The notes: a model not told the origin generated them from the letters alone. 64,000 nucleotides of DNA from Candidatus Rifleibacteriota bacterium (GCA_015233565.1 JADFXM010000015.1:62001-126000); one strand, 5' to 3'; positions 35,201-43,587 are shown, numbered from the stretch's first letter. A program made the numbers and translations.

Positions 35201-36953
35201 TGTCTTCAATTGTTACCCCGAGAATTTTTCCGGAATTCCTCCTGGTTGGGTCATCTTGTGTGTTATAGCCTTTTCCTGATGATCCGACCCATATAAATAT
35301 TGCGTTGCCGGGGTTTCCGTCCCAGGCGAATTGGTTGTACTCTCCATAAACGTCAGGATTGACGTGATAAATGTTTCCAACCCTAAGATGGATGTCATCT
35401 CCCGGAATCAATTTTGAAGGTGAAGCGCTGGGATCTCTTTCAATTGCATACTCGGTATAAATGAACTCGTTGTTCGCTGTTTTTCCGGAAAGGGGGAATC
35501 TGTGTGCAATGACGTAATCCAGGACGTAGTCTGAATCAATTGTTGACCCATTACTCCGGTCAATAAGATGATTCGCTCTGTAACCCCAATAACCTAATCC
35601 ATCGTTGTCAACGTTATCAGGGACATTGTTGCGGTTATTATCTGTAAATTCGCCCATACTCATTGCCCCTGGATTGAGCTTATAAATAGGTTCGTAGACA
35701 ACTAATTGTGTACCAGATAAGGCGTTTTGGCATGAGAGACCATATAGTCCGACTGCGCCATGTCCAAGAATTGTCGGGTTCGGATTAACTTTGGTAGTTT
35801 CAAGTACCGAGCCGGAAGGGGAGCCGTCTCGTATTTGTACTAGTTGTCCCGCGCTGTCGTGAACATCGTCATAGATGTGATAAAGACTTGTATTTGTGTT
35901 AACGTTTAATGCTACGAAAGTACAACCTATGTTGTAATATGATCTGAAATAGAGCAACGTGTTAACATTTGCGTTCCCAAGATCGACCGCGACGTCAAAT
36001 ATCTGGTGCATATTGGATTTTGAGGTTGCCAGAGGATTAACTGTGTTTGCCTTAAATACTTTGTTGCTTTCCATGAGATAGTTAATTCCCCATGAATTGC
36101 CGTTTTCGGGTTTGGGTTCCCAAACATGTTGAAGTGAATATGTACGTGTGGAATGGTACATTATTAAATCGGTCAGATCAGAAGTTGAGTTAACGTTAAT
36201 TCCCTGACAGGTTGTTATATCGCCGGCTTCAGTGATGTAATCGGGTCCCCAGTTTTTGGTTTGACTTACGTAGCCGGCGACAGAATCGTTTGGTGTGTTC
36301 AAAAAGCGATATCCACCCGTAGAGCTTGCAACGCCATTGTCGTAAACCAGACGAAACACTGCTGGGCCTTTGTTAATAAAATCAGAGCAAAATAGATATA
36401 GCCTGATAACGTTTTTGTTTTTTCCCATATATTGACTGACTGCAATATCATAATTGGTTGGAAGAATAGTACGTCTTTTATCGATAATCGACCCTGGAAG
36501 GATTGTTGAAGGGCCTTGATAAATTTGGTATTCAATTCCGGATGAAGTTATTTTAGGCCTTAAAGTCAAAAGACCATTTGGATCTCCGGCAATTTCGCCT
36601 GTTTGAAGGGGGTCCCCGTTTGGCTTTTTATTTGCCATATAGTCGCCCCAGCCTGCCGTAGGTAATGCAGCAACTCTTTTGGCGCCAGAACAGGCAAATA
36701 CTGTTTGCCGATTTTGATTGAAAACTGTTTCAGTAGTGGTTGTTGGATCCACTTGAAGAATGAAAACTTTTCCATTTCGGTTTTCACGATAAAAATTGGT
36801 TACCGCAAAAACATTTGAAATCGAAAAAAGCAAAAAAATGCTGAAAAGAAGATATTTACGCATGTTTGTAGGAAGCTTTTTTGCGTGGAGCTGACTGTAA
36901 TAGATTCCTTTTAATGCTGGATTGCATGTACCAATCCAAATTCTCTTTTTCAT
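32211..36953 (-). CDS. Very large secreted protein, possible pilus-tip or surface adhesin
   Basis: 1580 residues, predicted exported and beta-rich. The strongest start is ATG 36953 (AGGAGG 5 bases upstream), but the signal peptide (MRKYLLFSIFLLFSISNVFA) begins 30 residues later; either the leader is extended or the true start is ATG 36863, which has no ribosome site. Asn/Asp-rich segments such as DNNRNNVPDNVDNDGLG resemble calcium-binding loops. Many Tyr/Trp/Gly patches (about 400-700) suggest stacked beta domains. No catalytic motif is seen. It lies between an OmpH-like gene and three minor-pilin-like genes, all on the minus strand. In pilVWX clusters that position is often held by the PilY1 tip adhesin. 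I see no clear PilY1 propeller, so this is only a hypothesis. Confidence 0.65.
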   Translation of the reverse strand: MKKRIWIGTCNPALKGIYYSQLHAKKLPTNMRKYLLFSIFLLFSISNVFAVTNFYRENRNGKVFILQVDPTTTTETVFNQNRQTVFACSGAKRVAALPTAGWGDYMANKKPNGDPLQTGEIAGDPNGLLTLRPKITSSGIEYQIYQGPSTILPGSIIDKRRTILPTNYDIAVSQYMGKNKNVIRLYLFCSDFINKGPAVFRLVYDNGVASSTGGYRFLNTPNDSVAGYVSQTKNWGPDYITEAGDITTCQGINVNSTSDLTDLIMYHSTRTYSLQHVWEPKPENGNSWGINYLMESNKVFKANTVNPLATSKSNMHQIFDVAVDLGNANVNTLLYFRSYYNIGCTFVALNVNTNTSLYHIYDDVHDSAGQLVQIRDGSPSGSVLETTKVNPNPTILGHGAVGLYGLSCQNALSGTQLVVYEPIYKLNPGAMSMGEFTDNNRNNVPDNVDNDGLGYWGYRANHLIDRSNGSTIDSDYVLDYVIAHRFPLSGKTANNEFIYTEYAIERDPSASPSKLIPGDDIHLRVGNIYHVNPDVYGEYNQFAWDGNPGNAIFIWVGSSGKGYNTQDDPTRRNSGKILGVTIEDTSYATADYFGVVGTDDWAAGQGDLYFLARQYGSYVSPRVVAANNPYSPPYNGYDLWWQFQYDRSTYYGISRTYWINASPFTEWLNTNGFFIGKSVYSQMVYNVNCGCRGQRYDNYQLVSEASSPILDFSIVNIGAPPYVTGVIFPTIKANTGAPIVQPNTPVLFTGNATGSLNLLATGTVKYQYVVLDNAFDDSSPNTNPAVATNSGLIDSMNWSYTFTQELMKGRSVATFVVYLGIQYQYRDYEKIGYPYYSWWDVPMNTAFAWSNSKGGIYNDGDPHGALPNLYGAPLQITVGNVKGLSPTHPLVITSVDAQTAKGVLPTRTFNGIYTHYPKIKQFSSVLSNPSKEKVKFRIKGSMQFLSEINPPLETNYQNYGGIMPFIDTKTGEDHTRFYMDTSGTQKDANKSGAVISAIDFQKDLNRITYQIFLKAKIFDKNSASVNPTLAYTPTSPNNTATNYMYDGANPTSMDGYHLIASGTFGSQGSSPYFGSLIEPSDQSNSSFLTVTPTASPASPLRIPNLRLFDFVFETPPIGLPAPLDLGFSDLRDKYEVRVAIKYPIGSWSRVTVKRQYNSSVVTDSYNAGYVQDCTERSTNGWADPTACFVSVADAVGPSVTGLSLPPVLTSGDKFPLSPVNLRMTDSNPHDYLVRKGQFPQIGFGYGIGKDTGIELNNQEPLLDFTDWQKDSLYLKTSDTNPRVDKSMEGKHFCAVSPVSLSSFTQVVSDFPNECWNIYEPPSQSLIPALTLCAPLYNPNGFISNWGVASGDSSFSSSDYSFSGLPVTDGSGNLASGTATGTMYVVDNDPPNMRVMFNDQVNQDIMIELSSGLKDDPSSTLAQRKIQIYDMKTNTKIFEALVATTTQTLAVASLTEVYDLETFKNSTIPGYSITTNQMASRIPFKIQADARFLIQGNGYENGNAGTVPVSFQNPTNNPDLSGTDGVNYVFHRGYENQSIKIWAQTFDSANNQVIIQIPIIIDPGNGNVTIRTMEESLKKTK

Positions 36954-36969
36954 AAGGCCTCCTAACAGA

Positions 36970-38157
36970 TTATCTTCCTAATCTCTCCCGAATTATGGAA
37001 TATGCAGCTTCACGTTCAAGTTGACGAGTTTTGTACAAATTGAAAATTTGCCCCAGTACTTCAAAAGTTAAGTCAATTTCTGTGACGCCCATGGTTCCTT
37101 CCCAGACGTGGCGGGTTACTCCAAGTTTGAAAAATGGTTTTTGGAAAACCTGGCGATTGTCGTAAAATTCTCCTGACAAAGTTTTTAAATAAGCTGGATC
37201 GGTAATACTTTCAAAATGACCTCCGCATGGTTTCGTCTTGTCTTGAGGGGGGAGGTTTTTGCCGAGGGGTAGGGGATTGGTCCCCGAGGCTTGTTTGATA
37301 AACTCTTCGAGATCTGAAAGCCTGATTATGTTGAATTTTTTCAGGATGTCCTCTTCAGGTTTGGCATTTTCAATTTTTTCAGAGTTTCGGTTTGACGAAT
37401 TGGCGATGGAATCAGAGGTATTCAGGACAAAAGCAGCGCCGTGACTTTTTGCGGAAACACCTATGGCCCAATTTATTTCTCCCAAAATTCTTTTTAGGTC
37501 GTCTTGTTTAAGATCTCCGAAGGCACTTTCCGGAAATTCTCCAAGCATTTTTGTCGCTAGTTTTTCAAGTATTTCTTTGTGCTGTTTGTTAAGGGAAATC
37601 AGACGCTCTCTTTCTTTTTCAACTTCTATGGATGTTTCTGGTTCTTTTTCCGGGGAATTTTCCTTTATATCTGAAATAATATTGGTGTTTGTAGCAATTT
37701 TATTATGAGCATCAGTGTTATTTTCAGTATTACTAGCAGCGGGAGAATTTGAATGGCTATCAGTACTCACATTTGTATTCGTAGAAGTATTTCCAGGTTT
37801 GTTTTTCTCTTTGTTTTTATTGAAACAAGCCATCAATTCAGAGTTCAAACGCTCACACTGCTTTTCCATGGACTCCTCGAGAGCGACAATTCTTCGGCGC
37901 TCGTCGGATGATTGTTCCCAGGTGGAAAGATTGGCGGAAGTAGGTCTTGCAGGGATCCGTGTGATAAATTTCCCTTGGTGATAGTCAAAACTCCTCATTG
38001 CGGGGTGAAAAGCAAGGATGGCGGAAACATCAACTGTGGCAACGACCATTTTCCCACCTTGGATTGAGACTGGATCTCCTCCGGCACAAGCAGATACCGC
38101 ACTGGAAATTGCCAGAAAAAAATAAACCACAACCCAGAAATGATTTTTATGCTGCAT
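36970..38157 (-). CDS. Secreted OmpH/Skp-like coiled-coil protein
   Basis: 395 residues. A signal peptide (MQHKNHFWVVVYFFLAISSAVSA) ends before a Cys (ACAGG), so it may be a lipoprotein. VVATVDVSAILAFHPAMRSFD (residues about 37-58) resembles the start of OmpH/Skp chaperones, which bind unfolded outer-membrane proteins. Charged coiled coil follows at about 85-115 and 165-215, with a Ser/Asn/Thr-rich insert between them. A C-terminal domain (TEIDLTFEVLGQIFNLY) is unfamiliar. GGGAGGG lies 6 bases before the ATG. The stop is 16 bases from the 1580-residue gene, so the two are one operon. It could assist export of that protein; this is inferred from context. Confidence 0.6.
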   Translation of the reverse strand: MQHKNHFWVVVYFFLAISSAVSACAGGDPVSIQGGKMVVATVDVSAILAFHPAMRSFDYHQGKFITRIPARPTSANLSTWEQSSDERRRIVALEESMEKQCERLNSELMACFNKNKEKNKPGNTSTNTNVSTDSHSNSPAASNTENNTDAHNKIATNTNIISDIKENSPEKEPETSIEVEKERERLISLNKQHKEILEKLATKMLGEFPESAFGDLKQDDLKRILGEINWAIGVSAKSHGAAFVLNTSDSIANSSNRNSEKIENAKPEEDILKKFNIIRLSDLEEFIKQASGTNPLPLGKNLPPQDKTKPCGGHFESITDPAYLKTLSGEFYDNRQVFQKPFFKLGVTRHVWEGTMGVTEIDLTFEVLGQIFNLYKTRQLEREAAYSIIRERLGR

Positions 38158-38587
38158 TTTTCCCTCCCCAGAATAGTTTAAGCATTAATAGTGCCACAAG
38201 GAAAGAATAGTATTCAATCTAAACCCCAAATGTTCGGACAAGTATCCGGATTGTAATTTTTTTTTTCAAACGTAAAAAAAAAATTACAATAATTAAAGTT
38301 GTGGAAGATGCTTTGTAAATTTGGCACGTTATTCAAAAAGGAACAAAGTAATCATTGTTGTTGCGAAATTTTCCAAACAATAATTCGGTAATTTAAGAAA
38401 AACACTTGAGTTTGCACCTGAAAAAATGTAATCTTTCAAAATTTTGGCATCATTGTGAAAAATGAAAGGAAATGTTTCCGACCATAACGATTGAAAGGAT
38501 AAAAATTTTCCATTTAAATACCATTAAAAAGAATATATAATAAAAAAAATTAGAAAACAAACTGCAAAATATTTTTAGGAGGGATAA
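38158..38587. other. Divergent promoter region
   Basis: 430 AT-rich bases between the minus-strand OmpH-like gene and the plus-strand cyclophilin gene. A -10-like TATAAT is at 38536-38541 before the cyclophilin gene, with only a weak -35 (TTTAAA at 38513). A 16-bp AT-only hairpin lies at 38251-38289. A long minus-strand open frame over this region and the cyclophilin gene looks like a shadow. Confidence 0.45.
38251..38289. repeat. Perfect 16-bp AT-only inverted repeat
   Basis: TTGTAA followed by ten T (38251-38266) is the exact reverse complement of ten A followed by TTACAA (38274-38289), with a 7-base loop. It sits between divergent genes, where an intrinsic terminator is not expected, and could extrude as a cruciform or block read-through on either strand. 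Confidence 0.7.
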
Positions 38588-39115
38588 ATGAAGATCCAGC
38601 TCTTTATGGTTTGTTTTGTTAGTGTGGTTTTTGCTTCTCAGATTTGTTGGGCCCAGGTTTCCCCTGATTTGAAACTCGAGAAGAAAGAACACCCTGTTGT
38701 GAAGTTGACAACTGACCGGGGCGAAATTTGCCTGGAACTTTTTCCGGAAGATGCTCCCAAACATGTGGAAAGCTTTTTGAAATTGATTGAGAAAGGGTTT
38801 TACAACGGTCTGATTTTTCACCGGGTTGTCCCCGGATTTGTTATCCAGGGTGGCGATCCTACGGGCAATGGAAGTGGTGGCCCAGGATATACTCTCCCTG
38901 CTGAATTTAACAAAAGGCCTCACGAAAAAGGGACCCTTGCTATGGCTCGCACAGAAGACGTAAATTCTGCTGGTAGCCAGTTTTATATTTGTTTGGATAG
39001 GATTCCCCACCTTGATGGCCAATACACCGTTTTTGGGAAGGTCGTAAAAGGAATGGATGTTCCCGAAAAAGTCCAACAGGGCGACAAAATGAAACTGGAA
39101 ATAGTTCAGAAGTAA
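38588..39115 (+). CDS. Periplasmic cyclophilin-type peptidyl-prolyl isomerase
   Basis: 175 residues. A signal peptide (MKIQLFMVCFVSVVFASQICWAQ) directs it to the periplasm, where it should catalyse proline cis-trans isomerisation during folding of exported proteins. The cyclophilin core is complete: LIFHRVVPGFVIQGGDP with the catalytic Arg, GNGSGGPGY, RTEDVNSAGSQFYI and HLDGQYTVFGKV. The spacing matches the PpiA/B group. AGGAGGG lies 6 bases before the ATG. It is followed 121 bases later by murB. Confidence 0.92.
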   Translation: MKIQLFMVCFVSVVFASQICWAQVSPDLKLEKKEHPVVKLTTDRGEICLELFPEDAPKHVESFLKLIEKGFYNGLIFHRVVPGFVIQGGDPTGNGSGGPGYTLPAEFNKRPHEKGTLAMARTEDVNSAGSQFYICLDRIPHLDGQYTVFGKVVKGMDVPEKVQQGDKMKLEIVQK

Positions 39116-39236
39116 TGTTACTTGTTTAAAATATTTTAAACAGACTGAATTTGAATCCTCTTTGAGCCGATTTATTTTAAAAGGTTGGCAAATTTTGCGA
39201 ACTTTTGAAATACTTCGGCTGAATGGAGGAAAATTT

Positions 39237-40157
39237 ATGCCTGAGGCTGTGAGAAGAGCTTTGGTTAACAGAATAGAAAGAGATATTCCTTTAAGTAAAT
39301 TCACGACTTTTTTTCTTGGTGGACCCGCCGAATTATTTCTCGAGGTACATACCGAGGAAGAACTCATTGAAGCCATAAGAATCGCATTGGAAGAAAAAAC
39401 TCCCTATTTTCTTCTGGGGGGGGGGTCGAATCTTGTTGTTTCAGACCACGGAATCAGGGGATTGGTTATCAGAAATCGTTCTGGGAACCCTGATAAGGTT
39501 GACAAAGAAAAATGCCTTCTTACGGTTTCATCCGGCCGGCCACTAAGCCACTTTGTTGGATTAGCCTGGCGCAATGTTTTTACGGGTGCAGAATCATTTA
39601 CTGGAATTCCAGGGACAGTAGGTGGTGCGATTTACGGAAATGCCGGGGCTTATGGAAAATCAATGAGTGATTTATTGGTATCAGCACTTGTACTATCCCC
39701 AGATGGGTCTTTGAAAAATGTTGGGAAAGAATTTTTTGAATTCGGATACCGCCAAAGCAAGTTAAAAAGGGAGCCAGCCCATATCATTAACGCTACTTTT
39801 CAGCTTGAAAAAGGCGAAAGATCTCAAATTCAGGCTAAAATTAAAGAAATTTCGTCACAAAGACATTCAAAACACCCTCCAAGAGCCATTGGATCGGCGG
39901 GTTCGTTTTTCCAGAACCTTGATCCAGCTCCCGGTGAAACCAGAAGACGAGCTGCAGGAGAAGTTCTTGAAAAGGCTGGTGCGAAGGGACTTTCAGTTGG
40001 AGGTGCTTCCGTGTATGAAAAGCATGCAAATTTTATTGTTAATCATGGGGAAGCTACTTCAAAAGAAGTTAAAGAGCTGGCCCAAATTTTAAAAGAAAAA
40101 GTTGCAAATCTTTTTGGAATCACTCTTAAAGAAGAAGTTCTGTATATAGGAGGTTGA
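39237..40157 (+). CDS. murB: UDP-N-acetylenolpyruvoylglucosamine reductase
   Basis: FAD enzyme that reduces UDP-GlcNAc-enolpyruvate to UDP-MurNAc in peptidoglycan synthesis. 306 residues from ATG 39237, which has GGAGG 8 bases upstream; the frame from 39162 adds 25 residues without a ribosome site. Visible motifs: TTFFLGGPAE (FAD region), LLGGGSNLVVSD, GIPGTVGGAIYGNAGAYG, GSAGSFFQNL with the proton-donor Ser, and the late Glu/His segment VYEKHANFIVN. The layout and size fit type II MurB. It is followed 3 bases later by a small gene, so they are co-transcribed. Confidence 0.95.
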   Translation: MPEAVRRALVNRIERDIPLSKFTTFFLGGPAELFLEVHTEEELIEAIRIALEEKTPYFLLGGGSNLVVSDHGIRGLVIRNRSGNPDKVDKEKCLLTVSSGRPLSHFVGLAWRNVFTGAESFTGIPGTVGGAIYGNAGAYGKSMSDLLVSALVLSPDGSLKNVGKEFFEFGYRQSKLKREPAHIINATFQLEKGERSQIQAKIKEISSQRHSKHPPRAIGSAGSFFQNLDPAPGETRRRAAGEVLEKAGAKGLSVGGASVYEKHANFIVNHGEATSKEVKELAQILKEKVANLFGITLKEEVLYIGG

Positions 40158-40160
40158 AAA

Positions 40161-40385
40161 GTGAGTTCTGGGGCTAAGACTGTCAAGAGATACCCACCTT
40201 TTTCTCAGGAGATTTTATGTGGTCAGCTTCATTCCCTTTATGAAATGCTTGATGCAAGGCGCAAAGAAATTCTGGCTGACCCTGATTACAATGAGAATAA
40301 TGCTCCCTTGGTGAAAGAAATGGAGCGAATTGTCAAAAGGATTGCCCTTATAAGGGATTGCTTTGAAGAATTCTGTCCAAGTTAA
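40161..40385 (+). CDS. Small helical hypothetical protein
   Basis: 74 residues, GTG start, with GGAGG 7 bases upstream overlapping the end of murB, so translation is probably coupled. The sequence is charged and helical (two or three helices: QLHSLYEMLDARRKEIL, VKEMERIVKRIALIRDC), with no membrane segment. No family is recognised. The strong ribosome site and operon position make it a real gene. Confidence 0.7.
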   Translation: MSSGAKTVKRYPPFSQEILCGQLHSLYEMLDARRKEILADPDYNENNAPLVKEMERIVKRIALIRDCFEEFCPS

Positions 40386-40529
40386 AACAACAACAATCTC
40401 CTCGAAAGGCTAGGTGCGAAAAAAGATGAAAGGTTTATCGACTCCAGAATTAATCACATTTTACGTTTCTTCTATAGCTGTTTCGATGAGAAGAGTGGCA
40501 CTAGTAACAATGCGGATCATAGATAAAAA

Positions 40530-41534
40530 ATGAAAGAAACTGTACTTGTTACCGGTGGAGCAGGTTTTATCGGTTCACATGTCGCGAAGCATCTTTTGAA
40601 TATCGGCTTTGGAGTTGTTGTTGTTGATGATCTTTCAGGAGGTTTTGAAGAGAACCTTCCGAAGGGCGCTGAATTTTTTCAGGGAGATGCTGGAGAAGCT
40701 GAACTGATCGAACTCCTTTTCGAAAAGTACAATTTTCGACATATATTTCATTTGGCTGCTTATGCGGCTGAAGGGTTGTCTCATTTTATTAGAGGTTTTA
40801 ACTACAGAAACAACCTCTTAACCAGCATAACCTTGATAAATGCTGCGGTAAATCACGAGGTTAAGACTTTTGTTTTTACAAGTTCCATAGCTGTCTATGG
40901 AAAGAATCAGCTCCCTATGACCGAAGAGATGGTTCCTTGCCCTGAAGACCCTTATGGGATCTCAAAAATAGCAGTGGAACATGATCTCGAGGCTGCCTCA
41001 AAAATGTTTGGGTTGAATTATGTTGTTTTCCGACCGCATAATGTCTATGGAATTCACCAGAACCTTGGAGATCCTTACCGAAACGTTATTGGAATCTTCA
41101 TGAACCAAATTATGAATGACCTTCCTTTATCTGTATTCGGTGATGGATTACAGAAAAGAGCTTTTTCGCATATCGACGATGTTGCTCCGGTAATTGCAAA
41201 GTCGGTTCTTGTTCCTGAAGCTTCGGGTAAGGTCTTCAACATTGGAGCTGATGAGGCTATTTCGATAAATGATCTTGCCGAAAAGGTTATGACAACAATG
41301 GGGAAAAAGGTTTCAATAAATCACTTTCCACCACGATTGGAAGTGAAAGATGCTTTTGCCAGCCATGAGAAGGTTCGGAAAATTTTTAAGCTCGGAAACA
41401 ACGTAGTATCAATTGACCAGGGGTTGGCCGAAATGGCTGAATGGGCAAAAAAAACCGGGCCCAGAAAGGGGAAGCCCTTTGGGCCAATTGAAATTGCTAA
41501 GAATCTTCCCCCTTCATGGAAAAAACTCTGTTGA
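40530..41534 (+). CDS. NAD-dependent sugar epimerase/dehydratase (GalE-like)
   Basis: 334-residue extended SDR enzyme. TGGAGFIGSH (residues 8-17) binds NAD, FTSSIAVYG holds the catalytic Ser/Thr, and YGISK is the YxxxK pair. RPHNVYG, FGDGLQKRAFSHIDDV and FNIGADEAISI are the usual substrate-side segments of UDP-glucose 4-epimerase-like proteins. The substrate is a nucleotide sugar, but which one cannot be told. The upstream bases show no strong Shine-Dalgarno sequence. It converges with the minus-strand zinc-ribbon gene, with only two bases between their stops. Confidence 0.88.
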   Translation: MKETVLVTGGAGFIGSHVAKHLLNIGFGVVVVDDLSGGFEENLPKGAEFFQGDAGEAELIELLFEKYNFRHIFHLAAYAAEGLSHFIRGFNYRNNLLTSITLINAAVNHEVKTFVFTSSIAVYGKNQLPMTEEMVPCPEDPYGISKIAVEHDLEAASKMFGLNYVVFRPHNVYGIHQNLGDPYRNVIGIFMNQIMNDLPLSVFGDGLQKRAFSHIDDVAPVIAKSVLVPEASGKVFNIGADEAISINDLAEKVMTTMGKKVSINHFPPRLEVKDAFASHEKVRKIFKLGNNVVSIDQGLAEMAEWAKKTGPRKGKPFGPIEIAKNLPPSWKKLC

Positions 41535-41536
41535 TA

Positions 41537-42022
41537 TTATTGATTAGAAGATGGATTGCAACTTGCAACGTCGGATTTAATTGTTGATCCGCACCCTGGG
41601 CAAAACTTCCAGTCGGACTTTATTTCTGCAGAGCAGCTTGCACATTTTTGCATGACCACTGGTGTTTTTCCGCACCAGGGACAGATTTTGAAGGATTCTT
41701 CTATTTCACCATTGCAGAAATTGCATGTGACTTTTTGCTTGATTTCAGGTCTTGCAAGTAGATAGACCGTCAAGCCAAAAATAGATGTGAAGAGCGTGAA
41801 AATTGCCCAAAGAAAAGGCCTCTTGATCTTTCTTTCCTGAGCATCCGCCAGAACGAATACTGGAGGAGCGAAAATCATAAAGAGAAAAATAGCTTTTGGC
41901 AGCAGAGACAAAACAACTTTGACCACCAACAAAGCTGCAATTAAAACTGCGGCGGCTAATAAACCTTTTTTCAAATTCCATTCTCCTTTTAAAAATTCTG
42001 GAAAGTTTTTTTCAACGTCCAT
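41537..42022 (-). CDS. Membrane protein with two C-terminal zinc ribbons
   Basis: 161 residues. Two to three membrane segments (about 20-36, 40-58 and 70-90) are followed by two CxxC...CxxC ribbons: CNFC...CPWC and CASC...CPGC, each fit to bind one zinc. Such double ribbons are common in small bacterial membrane proteins of unknown role. AAGGAG lies 7 bases before the ATG. A long gap (243 bases) separates it from the anti-sigma gene. Confidence 0.75.
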   Translation of the reverse strand: MDVEKNFPEFLKGEWNLKKGLLAAAVLIAALLVVKVVLSLLPKAIFLFMIFAPPVFVLADAQERKIKRPFLWAIFTLFTSIFGLTVYLLARPEIKQKVTCNFCNGEIEESFKICPWCGKTPVVMQKCASCSAEIKSDWKFCPGCGSTIKSDVASCNPSSNQ

Positions 42023-42265
42023 ATGACTTCTCCTTTTTAAAAATTAAAATCCATCGTTACAATCTCACATTTTTCACGAAAATCTCCATAAAAGCCTCAT
42101 TTTACTGAATCTATCCCAGTTTGTTTAGGGAAACTGCCTTTGCAAGTTATTTTTTCAGTCCCGGGAGTAATTGATGGAACTCTGATTGGAACTAGCTTTC
42201 CTAGATAGTTCTTAGATCGCCTTTACTATTCAAAAATAGACGGCAAAAACTTTTTTCGATTGTGC

Positions 42266-42889
42266 TCAAATTTTGGTATGTCCTAGAAGGTTGGAAAAAA
42301 TAGCGGAATTAGGTAATATTGACTGAATTCCAACAAAAACACTGATTCCAAAACGACCGGAAATGAATTTTTCTAACAAGGATTTCCCTTTGATTTCAAC
42401 CGAATAAGGATTTAACAATATTGGAGCCGAAACAGCCGAAAACAATGCTCCAAGAAGTAGATAGAAAAGAAACGGAATATAGTCCTGTATCGATTCAGGA
42501 TTGGAAAAAAGCAGAAAATTTCCAACAAAATCAGTCATCAAGGGCTGCGGAGTGGACGTGATCAACCAGATCATTGTTCCAATGAGTATCAGGTAGGAAT
42601 ACTGAAAAATCAGCTCTCCTCTGATGCCTATTACCCTGTTTTCTTCGATTGCTTCCTGATTTGTCTGCGAAATTCCTTTTTCAATGGCCATCCAGAGCTT
42701 TTCATCCGGAAAAATATCGTCTTGGGGTAACTTTTGAAGAAAGGTCAAAGCTTTCCGAGTTAACTTCGCTTCGCTGTCGCAATCAGGGCAACGCTGAATA
42801 TGTTCAGATATTTCGGATGAAATCTGCTCATCTGTGCGCACAATTGACATTTCAATCCTGATTTCTTCACATTTCAGCTGCTTTTTCAT
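42266..42889 (-). CDS. Membrane anti-sigma factor with zinc-finger domain
   Basis: 207 residues from ATG 42889, chosen because AAGGAG lies 7 bases upstream; the frame from 42907 includes that site. The N-terminal ZAS signature is HIQRCPDC (HxxxCxxC), preceded by Cys and His candidates, so it should bind zinc and hold the ECF sigma. The middle helix FLQKLPQDDIFPDEKLW leads to several membrane segments (about 95-110, 130-150 and possibly one later). It overlaps the sigma gene by 23 bases. The sigma is probably released on a membrane or redox signal; no stimulus can be inferred. Confidence 0.82.
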   Translation of the reverse strand: MKKQLKCEEIRIEMSIVRTDEQISSEISEHIQRCPDCDSEAKLTRKALTFLQKLPQDDIFPDEKLWMAIEKGISQTNQEAIEENRVIGIRGELIFQYSYLILIGTMIWLITSTPQPLMTDFVGNFLLFSNPESIQDYIPFLFYLLLGALFSAVSAPILLNPYSVEIKGKSLLEKFISGRFGISVFVGIQSILPNSAIFSNLLGHTKI

Positions 42890-43463
42890 TCGTTTTCTCC
42901 TTTTCAATTTCGCTTCGAAGTTTTTTCAGTCCATGGAAGATCTTGCTTTTGGCTGTCCCTTCTGGGCACTCAAGGACTGATGCTATTTCTTCAATTGAGA
43001 ATCCCTCAACATGTCTTAATAATACGGCCATTCTTTGGTCTTCAGGAAGGTTCGAGAGAAACTTTTCAGTAGTTTCAAATCGCTCGATTGCCCCCTGATT
43101 CTGTGATTCCGGGGCTTGTGCAGACAAAAAAGCCGGATGGGTAGAATCGGCAGGTTCTTCAATTTTACTGATCCTTTTTTTGGACTCAATGAAGTTCAGC
43201 ATTACATTTCCAGCCAATCGGTAGATCCATGTTTTGGCACTTCCCTTTTGAGGATTGAACAGTGGTGCTTTTACCCAGAGCCGAATCATGATTTCCTGAA
43301 AAGCTTCTTCGGCCATTCTGAATGAACCAAGAAAACGTGTTGCAAAACCCAGCATACGTCCGGAAATAAGTTTGTAAAGCATTTCAAAGGATTTCTTGTT
43401 TCCTCTTCCGCATTCGGAAAGGAGTTGCTCCTCATTTGACCGGTCAATTTCAATTTCTTTCAT
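42867..43463 (-). CDS. ECF sigma-70 factor
   Basis: 198 residues. Region 2 is at about 15-85 (FEMLYKLISGRMLGFATRFLG, AEEAFQEIMIRLWV, AKTWIYRLAGN), and region 4 at about 130-190 (LPEDQRMAVLLRHVEGFSIEEIASVL, then ECPEGTAKSKIFHGLKKLR). The linker (about 95-125) is Ala/Gln/Pro-rich. It is autoregulated in most ECF/anti-sigma pairs; no promoter motif can be assigned here. It is followed directly by its zinc-finger anti-sigma factor. The ribosome site is weak (AGTAGAAA). Confidence 0.9.
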   Translation of the reverse strand: MKEIEIDRSNEEQLLSECGRGNKKSFEMLYKLISGRMLGFATRFLGSFRMAEEAFQEIMIRLWVKAPLFNPQKGSAKTWIYRLAGNVMLNFIESKKRISKIEEPADSTHPAFLSAQAPESQNQGAIERFETTEKFLSNLPEDQRMAVLLRHVEGFSIEEIASVLECPEGTAKSKIFHGLKKLRSEIEKEKTNEKAAEM

Positions 43464-43511
43464 ATTTCTACTAATTAATACAGTTTTTTTCTTTAAACGG
43501 TTTAATTTTTT

Positions 43512-43552
43512 TCAAAAAAAAAATAAAAAAAGACGGGTTTTTTCCCCGTCTT
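43512..43552 (-). terminator. Intrinsic terminator of dcd
   Basis: AAGACGGG (43530-43537) pairs perfectly with CCCGTCTT (43545-43552), a 7-base loop between. Read on the minus strand the hairpin is followed by seven T, then A and nine T, a strong intrinsic terminator. It separates dcd from the sigma gene. Confidence 0.85.
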
Positions 43553-43587
43553 AGAAATTTTTGTCTAAGAGTTATTGAATTATCAAA

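Noticed and set aside
38450..39376. 308-residue frame antisense to the cyclophilin gene
   Set aside because: It fully covers a clear cyclophilin gene on the other strand and has no family features, so it is a shadow frame.
40530..41534. Epimerase considered as a second OleD-like reductase
   Set aside because: It groups by motif (RPHNVYG, FGDGLQKRAFSHIDDV) with nucleotide-sugar epimerases and lies far from the ole genes on the other strand.
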